64,000 bases of DNA from Cupriavidus sp. WGlv3 (GTDB lineage Bacteria; Pseudomonadota; Gammaproteobacteria; Burkholderiales; Burkholderiaceae): positions 248,001 through 312,000 of the forward strand of contig NZ_JALHRX010000002.1 in NCBI RefSeq assembly GCF_023952475.1. The letters are read 5' to 3'. Within the stretch, counting starts at the first letter, position 1, and every line of letters starts with the position of its first letter. A program made the position numbers and the translations under genes. The notes beneath the pieces are model-generated. The model saw only the letters and a list, made by a program, of their open reading frames with translations, was not told the DNA's origin and made no database searches. Positions 24,266 to 32,540 of this stretch are shown piece by piece.

Positions 24266-25072
24266 CTAGGCGGCCATGGCCCGGCGTTCGTCTTCATCGA
24301 GCACGGGCCCGTCCAGCGTCACGCGCGAGTGGTCGGTACGGAATTTCCGGATGATCGGCTTTAGTTCTTCCTTGACGTGCGCTTCGCTGTAGCCGTTGAA
24401 CAGGTGCCCGAGCAGGCCGCGGCGCAGGTCCGACGTGCCCATGATGTAGTCGGCGATCGGGAAGGTGAGGTTCATGTTGTACTTCATCATGATGCCCATG
24501 TTGTGATGCGCGGTGTGGTGGCGCCGGATCGTGTTGATGAAGGGCATGTTGCGCACGAACCAGTTGTCGTGCACGTGGCAGCAATAGTGGAAGGTCTCGT
24601 AGACCAGGTACTGCGCCACCATGGTGATGAAGACAAAGTAGCCGGCGTTGGCGTTGAAGATCAGCGATGCCAGGTAGCCCAGGCCACCGCCGCCCACGCC
24701 GAGCGTCGCCAGCACGCGCCACGGGAAGAACACGATGCGGAATTCGCGCGTGGTGTCGATGGTGGGTTCCTGGTCGGTGAAGTACTGGTGGTGCTGGCGC
24801 GTGTGGCGCTCATAGATCGCGCGCAGCGCAAAGACGTCGATGCGGCGGTGCATGACATAGCTGTGCATGAACCATTCCACGAAGTTGCCGGCCAGGAATA
24901 CCGGCAGGATCAGCGCCCACTCCCAGGTTACGTGGTGCAGCCGCTGGATGGCCCACCACAGCGCGCCGGTGCCGACGCCGTAGATCACGGCGATATGCAG
25001 CAAGCCGTTGTAGAGCGGGCTGATATCGGCCTTGTATTGCTCCCTGAACTTGCGTTGGCGTTCCGTCATCAT
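24266..25072 (-). CDS. Fatty acid hydroxylase / sterol desaturase family membrane enzyme
   Basis: A 268-residue membrane di-iron oxygenase. His clusters are the diagnostic sign: HSYVMH (about 70-75), HTRQHH (about 90-95), HYCCHVH and RRHHTAHH, which together bind two irons. Four or so hydrophobic helices surround them. The family hydroxylates or desaturates lipids, sterols or alkyl chains. The gene has its own promoter region with a CTAATATATTAG-like box (three mismatches or fewer), shared with the next two transcription units, so it probably belongs to the GntR regulon. MM at the start leaves a 3-bp uncertainty. Confidence 0.85.
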   Translation of the reverse strand: MMTERQRKFREQYKADISPLYNGLLHIAVIYGVGTGALWWAIQRLHHVTWEWALILPVFLAGNFVEWFMHSYVMHRRIDVFALRAIYERHTRQHHQYFTDQEPTIDTTREFRIVFFPWRVLATLGVGGGGLGYLASLIFNANAGYFVFITMVAQYLVYETFHYCCHVHDNWFVRNMPFINTIRRHHTAHHNMGIMMKYNMNLTFPIADYIMGTSDLRRGLLGHLFNGYSEAHVKEELKPIIRKFRTDHSRVTLDGPVLDEDERRAMAA

Positions 25073-25100
25073 GATTGCATCTCCGTAAATCCGCGCCGAA

Positions 25101-25112
25101 CTAACATATCAG
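25101..25112 (-). promoter_or_regulatory. GntR box A (CTAACATATCAG)
   Basis: A 12-bp imperfect palindrome, 28 bp before the hydroxylase start, matching the perfect CTAATATATTAG of box C at ten of twelve positions. Read on the minus strand it holds a TGATAT in the place of the -10 element seen in the other two promoters. A regulator bound here would block that promoter. Confidence 0.65.
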
Positions 25113-25136
25113 TTGGATATAAAAGTGCGACGACCC

Positions 25137-25162
25137 AAAAAATGCCCCTGGTGGCCAGGGGC
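25137..25162 (-). terminator. Intrinsic terminator of the MFS gene
   Basis: On the minus strand an 8-bp stem (GCCCCTGG/CCAGGGGC) with a 3-nt loop is followed by A then TTTTTT. It separates the MFS gene from the hydroxylase, which therefore needs its own promoter. Confidence 0.8.
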
Positions 25163-25211
25163 GCCAATGCAGGCGCGGCAGGACGCCGCGCGGCGAACCC
25201 GTGTCGAACCG

Positions 25212-26591
25212 TTAATGCGAGACTTCCTCCAGCGCCTTGCCGCGGGTTTCGACGCCCAGCAGCAGGACCACCGCTGCCGCCACCGCAAAGGACAGGGCGC
25301 CAAGCGTGAAGACACCGCCCTGCCCCGCCACCGGCAGCAGCACGCCGACCAGGTAGGGCCCGGCCAGCGAGCCGATACGGCCAATCGACGAAGCAAAGCC
25401 AGAGCCGGTTGCGCGCGAGCGCGTGGGATACAGCTCCGGCGTATAGGCATAGAGCACGGACCACATGCCGAACAGGAAGAACTGCATGCACAAACCCGCG
25501 GCGATCAACTGCTCCACCGGCAGCCGGTGCACGGCCGCCTGGCCATAGGCATACGCGGCCACGGCGCTGCCGATCAGCATCAGCGCGCAGGTCGGCTTGC
25601 GGCCCCACTTTTCCAGCAGCCATGCCGAAAAGATGAACCCCGGGATGCCGGCCAGCGAGATATAGACCGTGTAGAGCACGGACTTTGTCACGGCATAGCC
25701 CGCTTGCTGCAGCAGCGCACCGAGCCACGTGGTCAGCCCGTAGTAGCCCAGCAGCGCAAAGAACCAGACCGACCACAGCATGATGGTGCGGCGCGCGTAG
25801 GGGCCGCTCCACAGCTCCATGAAGCGCGCCTTGCGGCTCGGCGCCTGCGTGCCGCCGAAGTTGGCGGACACCGCCGGCAGCGGACGGCCCGAGGCGCGTT
25901 CCACGCGCTGCTCGATGCCGGCCATCACCGTATCGGCCTCGGCCTTGCGGCCGACGTCCTCCAGCCAGCGCGGCGACTCGGGCACCATGCGGCGCACCAC
26001 GAACACGAACACGGCCGGCACCGCCAGCGCGATAAAGATGCCGCGCCAGCCGATCACGGGCAGCAGCAGGTAGGTCAGCGCACCGGCCGCGATAAAACCG
26101 ATCGGCCAGAAGCCCTCCAGGATCGCGACATACTTGCCGCGGCTCTTCGCGGGCACGATCTCCGACACCATCGACAGGCCGATCGGAAACTCCATGCCCA
26201 TGCCGAAGCCGAGCAGCACGCGATAGATCATCAGCGAGGTCACGCTGTCCGCCAGCCCGCACATCAGGCTGCCCACGCCCCAGAAGATCATGCTGACCTG
26301 GAACGCCGGCTTGCGGCCGAAGCGATCAGCCAGCAGGCCGGCGATAGCAGCGCCCAGAAACATGCCGAGGAAGCTGGAACTGGCCAGCAGGCCGGCCTGC
26401 GCCGCGCTCAGGCCGAATTCCGCCTTGATCGAGCCCAGCACGAACGTCATCAGGCCCAGATCCATCGAATCGAAAAACCACGCCGTGGCGATGATGCCGA
26501 ACAGCGAGCGCTGGTAGCCGGTCATCGGCAATCGTTCCAGCCGCGCCGCGATACCGGCCTCCAGCTTGAGGGCGCCTGCAGACATGTCCAT
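25212..26591 (-). CDS. MFS transporter (AAHS/sugar-porter like)
   Basis: A 459-residue major facilitator with twelve predicted helices. Family motifs: LADRFGRKPAF between helices 2 and 3, RVLLGFGMGMEFPIG in helix 4, PESPRWL at the end of the first half and TPELYPTRSRATGSG near helix 10. It imports an organic acid or similar compound with protons. The ATG chosen has AGGAGA upstream. Its promoter has GntR box B, and its neighbours are catabolic enzymes with the same box, so it should carry the substrate of that module. Confidence 0.87.
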   Translation of the reverse strand: MDMSAGALKLEAGIAARLERLPMTGYQRSLFGIIATAWFFDSMDLGLMTFVLGSIKAEFGLSAAQAGLLASSSFLGMFLGAAIAGLLADRFGRKPAFQVSMIFWGVGSLMCGLADSVTSLMIYRVLLGFGMGMEFPIGLSMVSEIVPAKSRGKYVAILEGFWPIGFIAAGALTYLLLPVIGWRGIFIALAVPAVFVFVVRRMVPESPRWLEDVGRKAEADTVMAGIEQRVERASGRPLPAVSANFGGTQAPSRKARFMELWSGPYARRTIMLWSVWFFALLGYYGLTTWLGALLQQAGYAVTKSVLYTVYISLAGIPGFIFSAWLLEKWGRKPTCALMLIGSAVAAYAYGQAAVHRLPVEQLIAAGLCMQFFLFGMWSVLYAYTPELYPTRSRATGSGFASSIGRIGSLAGPYLVGVLLPVAGQGGVFTLGALSFAVAAAVVLLLGVETRGKALEEVSH

Positions 26592-26637
26592 GGTTGTCTC
26601 CTGTGTCAATGAGCCGCGCTCTGTGGTGGCGCGCTTC

Positions 26638-26649
26638 GTAATATATTAG
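26638..26649 (-). promoter_or_regulatory. GntR box B (GTAATATATTAG) over the MFS promoter
   Basis: Eleven of twelve positions match box C. On the minus strand TTGCAC, a 16-bp spacer and TAATAT make a fair promoter, and TAATAT lies inside the box. The same -35/16 bp/-10 layout occurs at box C. Confidence 0.75.
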
Positions 26650-26670
26650 TTGCACATTTCTGATGTGCAA
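26650..26670. promoter_or_regulatory. Inverted repeat TTGCACAT-N5-ATGTGCAA in the MFS promoter
   Basis: A perfect 8-bp inverted repeat directly beside box B. It covers the -35 element and part of the spacer of the MFS promoter. It is absent from the other two box-containing promoters, so a second regulator may act here. Confidence 0.55.
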
Positions 26671-26750
26671 GTAATGGTTTACCGCCAAGCCAAGCAACCG
26701 CCGGCGGCAAACGAGCCGGGAAAGTGTGGGAGCAGTCCCCTGTCAGCGCC

Positions 26751-28025
26751 CTACGCCACGCGGCGTTGCTGCGCCGGAGCGTGCGTTTCAGCGGCCAGCG
26801 TTCCCGCCCACGCATTGCGGACGATGGCGGCGTAGCGCGCGGGCACGTCCGGCACCGGGAAGGCCTTGGCCAGGCGCGTGACAGCCAATGCATCTCGCAC
26901 CAGCGCATCGATGTCGCCCTGCTCTATGCCGCAAGCCTGGAGCGTGGTCGGCAAGCCAACGGCTGCGACCAGTTCGCGCACCACGCCGGGCACGCGTGCC
27001 ACCGCGATATCGGGATCGCCGTCAGCGATGCCCAGCAGGCGCGCAATCGCCAGCAATTCCTCCCGGCGCACGTCGGCCAGCGCATCGAGCACGTACGGCA
27101 GCATCGCGGCGTTGGTGGTGCCATGCGACAGGTGCGTCAGGCCCGCGACTGCGTAGGCAATGCCATGCACGGCGTTGAGTCCGGCGCTGCCATATGACAG
27201 CGCCGCATAGATGCTGGCGTAGCTCATGCCGATGCGCGCTTCGCGGTCGCTTCCGTCCTGGCAAGTGCGCAACAGGTACTGGCCGCACAGGCGGATCGAT
27301 TCGTGCGCAAACAGCATCGTCAGCGCGTTGCGGCCGCTGTAGCCAGGATCCGCTTCCCCGCCGCGCTCAAAGCTGGCGGAGTCGAGCGTCAGGTAAGACT
27401 CGATCGCATGGGTCAGCGCATCGATGCCGGCATCCGCGGTGACCCGTGGCGGACAGGTGTAGGTGAATTCGGGATCGACCAGCGCCACGGCCGGGCGCAG
27501 CCGGTTGTCCATGACCGCCACCTTGGTCGCGTTGTCCGGATCGACCAGGATCGCGCCGGGCGTTGCTTCCGAGCCCGTGCCGGCCGTGGTCGGCATCGCG
27601 ACCAGCGGCAGGATGGGGGTGCCGGCATCGATGCTGCCAAGGAACGCGCGCACGGGCTTGCCGTCGGGCAGGGTCAGGCACAGCGCCTTGGCCAGGTCGA
27701 TATTGCTGCCGCCGCCGAGCGCGATGACATGGTCGACCGGCACGCCGCCGAGGCGTTGGCGCACCGCCGCCGTGGCCGCGTCGCACAACGTGGTGGTCGG
27801 ATCGGGCATGCCGCCGTCATGGACCAGCAGCTCGACGCCGTGCGCGCACGCGCCGGCGACGAGTTCATCCACCCACGGTGTGCCACCAGTGAAGAACGTG
27901 TCCGTCACCAGCAGGCCGCGGCGATAACCGAGCCGGCGCAGCAGCGCAGGCAGTTGCGTACGGCATCCAGCGCCCATGACGAGCCGCGCCGGCGCGCAGA
28001 AATATGCGAGGTCTTCCACTCTCAT
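26751..28025 (-). CDS. Iron-containing alcohol dehydrogenase / maleylacetate reductase-like
   Basis: A 424-residue group III (Fe-dependent) dehydrogenase. The NAD(P) stretch GGGSNIDLAKA (about 105-115), PTTAGTGSEAT (about 145) and the metal-binding DAGIDALTHAIESY (about 200) are clear; further His residues at HGIAYAV and LTHLSHGTTNA complete the metal site. Members oxidise alcohols or reduce maleylacetate; which applies here is open. It is read after the alpha/beta hydrolase with a 36-bp gap and probably shares its promoter (box C). Confidence 0.87.
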   Translation of the reverse strand: MRVEDLAYFCAPARLVMGAGCRTQLPALLRRLGYRRGLLVTDTFFTGGTPWVDELVAGACAHGVELLVHDGGMPDPTTTLCDAATAAVRQRLGGVPVDHVIALGGGSNIDLAKALCLTLPDGKPVRAFLGSIDAGTPILPLVAMPTTAGTGSEATPGAILVDPDNATKVAVMDNRLRPAVALVDPEFTYTCPPRVTADAGIDALTHAIESYLTLDSASFERGGEADPGYSGRNALTMLFAHESIRLCGQYLLRTCQDGSDREARIGMSYASIYAALSYGSAGLNAVHGIAYAVAGLTHLSHGTTNAAMLPYVLDALADVRREELLAIARLLGIADGDPDIAVARVPGVVRELVAAVGLPTTLQACGIEQGDIDALVRDALAVTRLAKAFPVPDVPARYAAIVRNAWAGTLAAETHAPAQQRRVA

Positions 28026-28061
28026 GCTGTCTCCTTTGGGGGGATTTCGGCTTGTTGGGCG

Positions 28062-28787
28062 CTATGCCGGCTGCGCCGGCCAGCGTGCACGCAGATGGCG
28101 GGCAATCTCCCGCATGCGTTGCGTCAGCACGCCATGGCCGGCGCCCTGGAGCACGAGCAGTTCGGCGTCGGCAATGCCATTGGCCAGCATTTCGCCGTGG
28201 GCGAGCGGGCAATCGTCGTCTTCGCTGCCGTGGATGACGAGGGTCCGGCAACGCACCCGGCCAAGGGCGTCACGCTGGTCGGTGTGGCGGATCGACTCCC
28301 AGGTCCACGCCACCGTGCGATGGTCTGCTGCCTCGTGCAGCCCCAGCCGCCGCTCGCGCATGGCAATGGCTTCGAGCAACGCCTGGCGGGGCGCGGCGTC
28401 GAACCATCGCACCGCGTTCAGCTGCGGCGTGCCGGAGACCAGCAACAGCTCTGCAGGCGCCGGCTGTTTCGGGTTCTTGCGCGCACCGGCAAGATAAGCC
28501 AGCGCCACCGATACGCCCAGGCTCCATCCGGCCAGCACGAACGGGCCGCGCACGAACTTGCGGAGCGTGCGGCGCAGCACTTCGGCGCCCGCATCGAGCG
28601 AGCAAGCCTGCGCATCGGCCGGTGGTAGCGCCTTGCCGCGCCCCGGCAGGTTGGGCAGGACGAAGGTGCAGCGATCGGCCAGCTGTTGCGCCAACGGCAT
28701 CCACGCGCCCCGCGTGCCCTGGATGCCATGCATGGCGACCACCGTCACCGGGCCCTGCCCTAACACCAGCACGTCATCGTCTCCCAT
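28062..28787 (-). CDS. Alpha/beta hydrolase
   Basis: A 241-residue alpha/beta-hydrolase-fold enzyme. HGIQGTRGAW forms the oxyanion region, AGWSLGVSVAL is the nucleophile elbow (Ser about 92), VIHGSEDDDCPL holds the acid, and GAGHGVL the catalytic His near the end. The start codon is preceded by GGAG at 6 bases; the open frame upstream has no homology. It is the first gene of the minus-strand GntR-linked module, and probably opens an ester or lactone, or cleaves a C-C bond, in an unknown catabolic route. Confidence 0.82.
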   Translation of the reverse strand: MGDDDVLVLGQGPVTVVAMHGIQGTRGAWMPLAQQLADRCTFVLPNLPGRGKALPPADAQACSLDAGAEVLRRTLRKFVRGPFVLAGWSLGVSVALAYLAGARKNPKQPAPAELLLVSGTPQLNAVRWFDAAPRQALLEAIAMRERRLGLHEAADHRTVAWTWESIRHTDQRDALGRVRCRTLVIHGSEDDDCPLAHGEMLANGIADAELLVLQGAGHGVLTQRMREIARHLRARWPAQPA

Positions 28788-28804
28788 GCCGTCTCCGCAC
28801 ACAT

Positions 28805-28816
28805 CTAATATATTAG
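28805..28816 (-). promoter_or_regulatory. GntR box C (CTAATATATTAG), perfect palindrome
   Basis: A perfect 12-bp palindrome 17 bp before the hydrolase start and about 110 bp before the divergent GntR gene. On the minus strand TTGTTT (28832-28837), 16 bp and TAATAT (28810-28815) form a promoter whose -10 lies within the box, the form expected for repression. Confidence 0.8.
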
Positions 28817-28923
28817 TCGGATAATAGCAGAAAACAAGGCATGCGCAAGCCTGCGGCCCGCTGTGTACAAAAGCTGCGTATGGCTCATATACAATGGGCT
28901 TTCCGTGCTCCCAGACCTTGGCC

Positions 28924-29637
28924 ATGAACGCAAGAACCGCCACCCGCCCGCGCACTGCGGCCGCACCCGAGCCTGAAGAGGCAGCCAGCCAGCGCGGCAA
29001 GCTGACCGACCTCGCCTACGAGCAGATCGAGGAAGCGATCGTGACGCTGCAGCTGGCGCCGGGCAGCTCGGTGTCAGAGCTGCAGCTGAGCGAAATGACC
29101 GGCATCGGGCGCACGCCCATTCGCGAAGCGATCCAGCGGCTGGCGCGCGAGCACCTGATCATGGTGCTGCCGCAGCGCGGCTTGCTGATCGCGCCGATCG
29201 ACGTCGGCAGGCAGCTGCGCCTGCTCGAAACCCGGCGCGAGGTGGAACGCCTGATCTGCCGCAGCGCCGCGCGCCGCGCGACGCCCGAGCAGCGCGATCA
29301 TTTCAAGCGGCTGGCCAGGGAATTCGAACAGTCCTCACGCAACGGCGACGATGTCGCCTTCGTCCGCGCCGATCGTGAATTCAACGAACTCTGCCTGGTG
29401 GCGGCGCGCAATGAATTCGCCGAGGGCGCCATGCGGCTGATGCACGGCCTGTCGCGGCGGTTCTGGTATCTGCACTACAAGGAAGCCGCGGACCTGCCCA
29501 CCATGTCGAAGCTGCACGCCGCCGTGGCCTCGGCCATCGCGCGCGGCGAGGTCGACGGCGCCGGCGCTGCGCTCGACGCGCTGCTGGACAATATCGAGGA
29601 GTTCACGCGGGCGACGGTGTTGGGGGACTATCGATAG
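28924..29637 (+). CDS. GntR-family (FadR-type) transcriptional regulator
   Basis: A 237-residue regulator. The N-terminal winged HTH spans about residues 27-93 (LTDLAYEQIEEAIVTLQLAPGS, then IGRTPIREAIQRLAREHLI), followed by an all-helical FCD ligand domain (about 100-225; RREVERLICRSAARR, ADREFNELCLVAARN, with candidate metal-binding residues Asp and His). It is divergent from the hydrolase/dehydrogenase/MFS/hydroxylase genes. It is the best candidate to bind the three CTAATATATTAG boxes. A TACAAT -10 lies at 28890-28895. Confidence 0.88.
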   Translation: MNARTATRPRTAAAPEPEEAASQRGKLTDLAYEQIEEAIVTLQLAPGSSVSELQLSEMTGIGRTPIREAIQRLAREHLIMVLPQRGLLIAPIDVGRQLRLLETRREVERLICRSAARRATPEQRDHFKRLAREFEQSSRNGDDVAFVRADREFNELCLVAARNEFAEGAMRLMHGLSRRFWYLHYKEAADLPTMSKLHAAVASAIARGEVDGAGAALDALLDNIEEFTRATVLGDYR

Positions 29638-29748
29638 GTCGCAGGGCGGGCACTCATTTCCGCCCCAGCCACCGTAGCCGCACCGAAGAACTGGCTGGCG
29701 AAGTCAGCACTGCCCGGCCTCACCGTTGACAAGCCCCATCCGGCCAAC

Positions 29749-30075
29749 TCAAAAGAGCTGGCGCCGGCCATCATAGTCGAGAACGATCCGGTTCATCGCG
29801 CCCAGCAGCGCCTGTTCCCCGCCGCTAAGCGACTGCTCGATCGAGCGCATATAGCCCAGCAACTGCGCCTGGGCGGCATTGGCCACATCGGTGGTAATCC
29901 CCTCGTCGTCATGCAGGATCACATACGACCGCGCAAAACCGTAGACCAGGAAGTAAGCGGCGGCGTGGTCCGGATCGGCGGACATCAGGGCCAGCGATTG
30001 CTCCTTGACCTTGAGGAATGCGTCCGTTCCCGGCACGCTGCTGGCAAACTGCTCTGTAACCGTCTTGAAGTCCAT
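29749..30075 (-). CDS. Hypothetical protein, 108 aa, downstream of XRE regulator
   Basis: Not recognised. A mostly helical, acidic 108-residue protein (starts MDFKTVTEQFASSVPGTDAF) with no membrane segment or signal. It follows the XRE regulator by 32 bp on the same strand, so the two are probably co-transcribed. Because the regulator appears to control the orotate operon, a helper role in that system is possible but not shown. Confidence 0.65.
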   Translation of the reverse strand: MDFKTVTEQFASSVPGTDAFLKVKEQSLALMSADPDHAAAYFLVYGFARSYVILHDDEGITTDVANAAQAQLLGYMRSIEQSLSGGEQALLGAMNRIVLDYDGRRQLF

Positions 30076-30107
30076 GGATAGTCTCTCAGGGGAAAAAAAC
30101 GAACCGC

Positions 30108-30989
30108 TTAGACCTGCTGCAGCATGCGCCGCAACAGTCCGGCACCATCGGGGCCCTTGTAGGCGCGTTGCCAGAGTGCCTCGACCATGTTTGTGTAAAG
30201 CGATACCGCTTCCGGCGCGGCCGTGACCGAGGCGATGCCCGCCGAAATGTTGGGAAATTCGCCGAAACGGAACGGACTGATGGCCACATACGAGCCGGTT
30301 GGCCGCTCAAAGATCTGGAACGTCGCGTTGGGCATGCTCTCGTTGACGATGCCGATCTGCATCCCCGCATGCTGCTGTTCCAGCAACACCGCGATGCGCT
30401 CCACTTCCGCGCGCGCCGCCAGCGATCGCTCCATGCGGGTCGCGGGAGGCAGGTCCATCCGGCCGATCAGCCCGAAATGGACGAATCGTTCAAGCTCGCG
30501 CAATCCGATCAGGCTGAGGATCGGCGCCGGGTGCGATGCATACGATTCCTTGCGCTCGCGCAGCAAGGCCATGATGGCCTGGATGCGGCCGTCGTCGTTA
30601 TCGCCGCTCTCCCTGAGCATCTGCTCCAGGAAGCGGTCATAGTCCGGCGAGGTCAGCAGGAACGAAATCGGCTCGAAGTGCGCAAGGATCCGGGTCGCGC
30701 CTTGCTCGAGCTGGCGCATGCGTTCGATATAGGCGATGGCTGACGGGTAGTATTCCGTGCCCGCGCCGAGCAGCGATTCCAGCGAGGTATCGAGGATGCC
30801 GGCCAGGCGCTCGAGCGTCTCGATCTTGACGATCTCGCCCTTCTCCATGCGATAGACCGCTGCGCGGGAAATGCCCAGCACCTCGGCAATCTGCTCGGCA
30901 CGCAGTTGCGCACCCAGCCGATAGGCACGCAGCCGCGCGCCCAGTGCCTCGAAGTCGATCCCGCCGATGCCGGTGGCGCGACGTTCCAT
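30108..30989 (-). CDS. XRE-family transcriptional regulator of the orotate operon
   Basis: A 293-residue regulator. The N-terminal HTH_XRE is about residues 14-70 (LRAYRLGAQLRAEQIAEVLG, ISRAAVYRMEKGEI), and the C-terminal 220 residues are a mostly helical domain that may bind the inducer. Start chosen by GAGACAG before the ATG. It is divergent from the MFS/orotate genes, with 241 bp between them. TCT-N8-AGA sites overlap both its own promoter region and the -10 of the operon, so it is predicted to be an autoregulated repressor released by orotate or a pathway intermediate. Confidence 0.85.
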   Translation of the reverse strand: MERRATGIGGIDFEALGARLRAYRLGAQLRAEQIAEVLGISRAAVYRMEKGEIVKIETLERLAGILDTSLESLLGAGTEYYPSAIAYIERMRQLEQGATRILAHFEPISFLLTSPDYDRFLEQMLRESGDNDDGRIQAIMALLRERKESYASHPAPILSLIGLRELERFVHFGLIGRMDLPPATRMERSLAARAEVERIAVLLEQQHAGMQIGIVNESMPNATFQIFERPTGSYVAISPFRFGEFPNISAGIASVTAAPEAVSLYTNMVEALWQRAYKGPDGAGLLRRMLQQV

Positions 30990-30994
30990 ATCTG

Positions 30995-31022
30995 TCTCAA
31001 TAATTAGATTGATGTCACTATA
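30995..31022 (-). promoter_or_regulatory. XRE promoter -10 and candidate operator 1
   Basis: On the minus strand TATAGT (31017-31022) is a likely -10 for the XRE gene. Just downstream of it lies TCTAATTATTGAGA (30995-31008), an imperfect palindrome with TCT-N8-AGA ends. The position, at the transcription start, suits negative autoregulation. Confidence 0.6.
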
Positions 31023-31094
31023 GCATGGTGCCGGCGCGGCGCACATCCGTCGCTGCGGGGTCTAGGGAAAAACCCGGAAACACCGGAAAAACGC

Positions 31095-31134
31095 TTGCCA
31101 TGCCGCGCGAGGCCGCATAGTCTAAAAAAATAGA
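31095..31134 (+). promoter_or_regulatory. Operon promoter with candidate XRE operator 2
   Basis: TTGCCA (31095-31100), a 17-bp spacer and TAGTCT (31118-31123) make a fair sigma-70 promoter for the MFS-led operon. The palindrome TCTAAAAAAATAGA (31121-31134) overlaps the -10 and the start point. It shares the TCT-N8-AGA plan with the site before the regulator gene. Confidence 0.68.
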
Positions 31135-31212
31135 TTTTCACTGATGCCACTCAGTTCCTTTGTGCCATACGCCACGAAGGTAGCGGCGTAGTGCTTTTTG
31201 AGACCCATTCAG

Positions 31213-31226
31213 TCTAAAAATGGAGA
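31213..31226 (+). promoter_or_regulatory. Candidate XRE operator 3 over the MFS ribosome site
   Basis: TCTAAAAATGGAGA keeps the TCT-N8-AGA ends and the A-rich left half, and includes the GGAGA ribosome-binding site of the MFS gene. It could be chance, since only the outer bases and the A run match. Confidence 0.4.
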
Positions 31227-31230
31227 CAGC

Positions 31231-32469
31231 ATGACAAGCCAGCCCCTCACCCAACCGGTCGCCGCGACGGAGGCGCCGACTTCGCCGTACGCGTGGAAAG
31301 CCCTGGCCGGCTCCGCCATCGGCTACGCCATGGACGGGTTCGACCTTCTGATCCTGGGCTTCATGCTGCCGGCGATCAGTGCCTCGCTTCTGCTGACCAC
31401 CGGCCAGTCCGGTGCGCTGGTCACGTGGACGCTGGTCGGGGCCGTGGCCGGCGGCATCATTTTTGGTGCGTTGAGCGACCGCTATGGCCGCGTCAGGGTG
31501 CTGACGTGGACCATCGTCTTGTTTGCGGTATTTACGGGCATGTGTGCCCTGGCCCAGGGCTTCTGGGACCTGCTGGTCTACCGGACCATAGCCGGCATCG
31601 GTCTCGGCGGCGAGTTCGGCATTGGCATGGCGCTGGCCGCCGAGGCGTGGCCGGCCAGCAAGCGCGCGCGCGTATCGTCCTATGTCGCGCTGGGCTGGCA
31701 ATCGGGCGTGCTGATGGCGGCGTTGCTGACGCCGTTGCTGCTGCCGTTGGTGGGTTGGCGCGGCATGTTCGTGATCGGGGTGCTGCCGGCGCTGGTGGCA
31801 TGGTTCATCCGCAACCGGCTGCATGAGCCCGAAGTGTTCGTGCGCAGCGCACGTACGGAGAAGAAGCCCAATGCATTCCGGCTGCTGGTCGCGGATGGCA
31901 AGACCACTCGCACCAGCCTGGGCATCGTGATCCTGTGCTCGGTCCAGAACTTCGGCTACTACGGCATCATGATCTGGCTGCCGACCTACCTGTCCAAGAC
32001 CCTTGGCTTCTCGCTGACCAAGTCGGCCTTGTGGACCTCGGTAACCATCGTCGGCATGATGATCGGCGTCTATGTCTTTGGCCACCTGGCGGACCGCATC
32101 GGCCGCAAGCCGACCTTCCTGATCTTCCAGGCGGGCGCGGTGGCAATGGTGCTGGCCTATGCCAGGCTGTCCGATCCCATGACCATGCTGTGGGCCGGCG
32201 CCGTCATGGGCATGTTCGTCAACGGCATGATCGGCGGCTATGGCGCGCTGATTTCCGAAGCGTACCCGACCGCGGCCCGGGCCACCGCACAGAACGTGCT
32301 GTTCAACATCGGCCGCGCCGTCGGCGGGCTGGGGCCGATCGTAGTCGGCGCCATCGCCGCGGCGTACTCGTTCCAGCTGGCGATCGCACTGCTTGCGAGC
32401 ATCTACGTGATCGACATGATCGCGACCGTCTTCCTGATCCCCGAACTGAAGGGCGTGGAACTGGAATAA
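31231..32469 (+). CDS. MFS transporter, predicted orotate importer
   Basis: A 412-residue major facilitator (AAHS-like, the aromatic acid:H+ symporter group) with twelve helices. Motifs: AIGYAMDGFDLLILGF in helix 1 with the acidic residues typical of aromatic-acid carriers, FGALSDRYGRVRVL between helices 2 and 3, and LADRIGRKPTF between 8 and 9. GGAGA precedes the ATG. It heads the operon for orotate breakdown, and orotate is an aromatic-like monoacid, so import of orotate is the natural prediction; there is no direct proof. Confidence 0.85.
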   Translation: MTSQPLTQPVAATEAPTSPYAWKALAGSAIGYAMDGFDLLILGFMLPAISASLLLTTGQSGALVTWTLVGAVAGGIIFGALSDRYGRVRVLTWTIVLFAVFTGMCALAQGFWDLLVYRTIAGIGLGGEFGIGMALAAEAWPASKRARVSSYVALGWQSGVLMAALLTPLLLPLVGWRGMFVIGVLPALVAWFIRNRLHEPEVFVRSARTEKKPNAFRLLVADGKTTRTSLGIVILCSVQNFGYYGIMIWLPTYLSKTLGFSLTKSALWTSVTIVGMMIGVYVFGHLADRIGRKPTFLIFQAGAVAMVLAYARLSDPMTMLWAGAVMGMFVNGMIGGYGALISEAYPTAARATAQNVLFNIGRAVGGLGPIVVGAIAAAYSFQLAIALLASIYVIDMIATVFLIPELKGVELE

Positions 32470-32540
32470 CGCCCGAACCACGCACCAGCCATTGCTCCGC
32501 TGCGCCGCCCGGCGCAGCGCCATCCTCAGGAGTCACCAAC

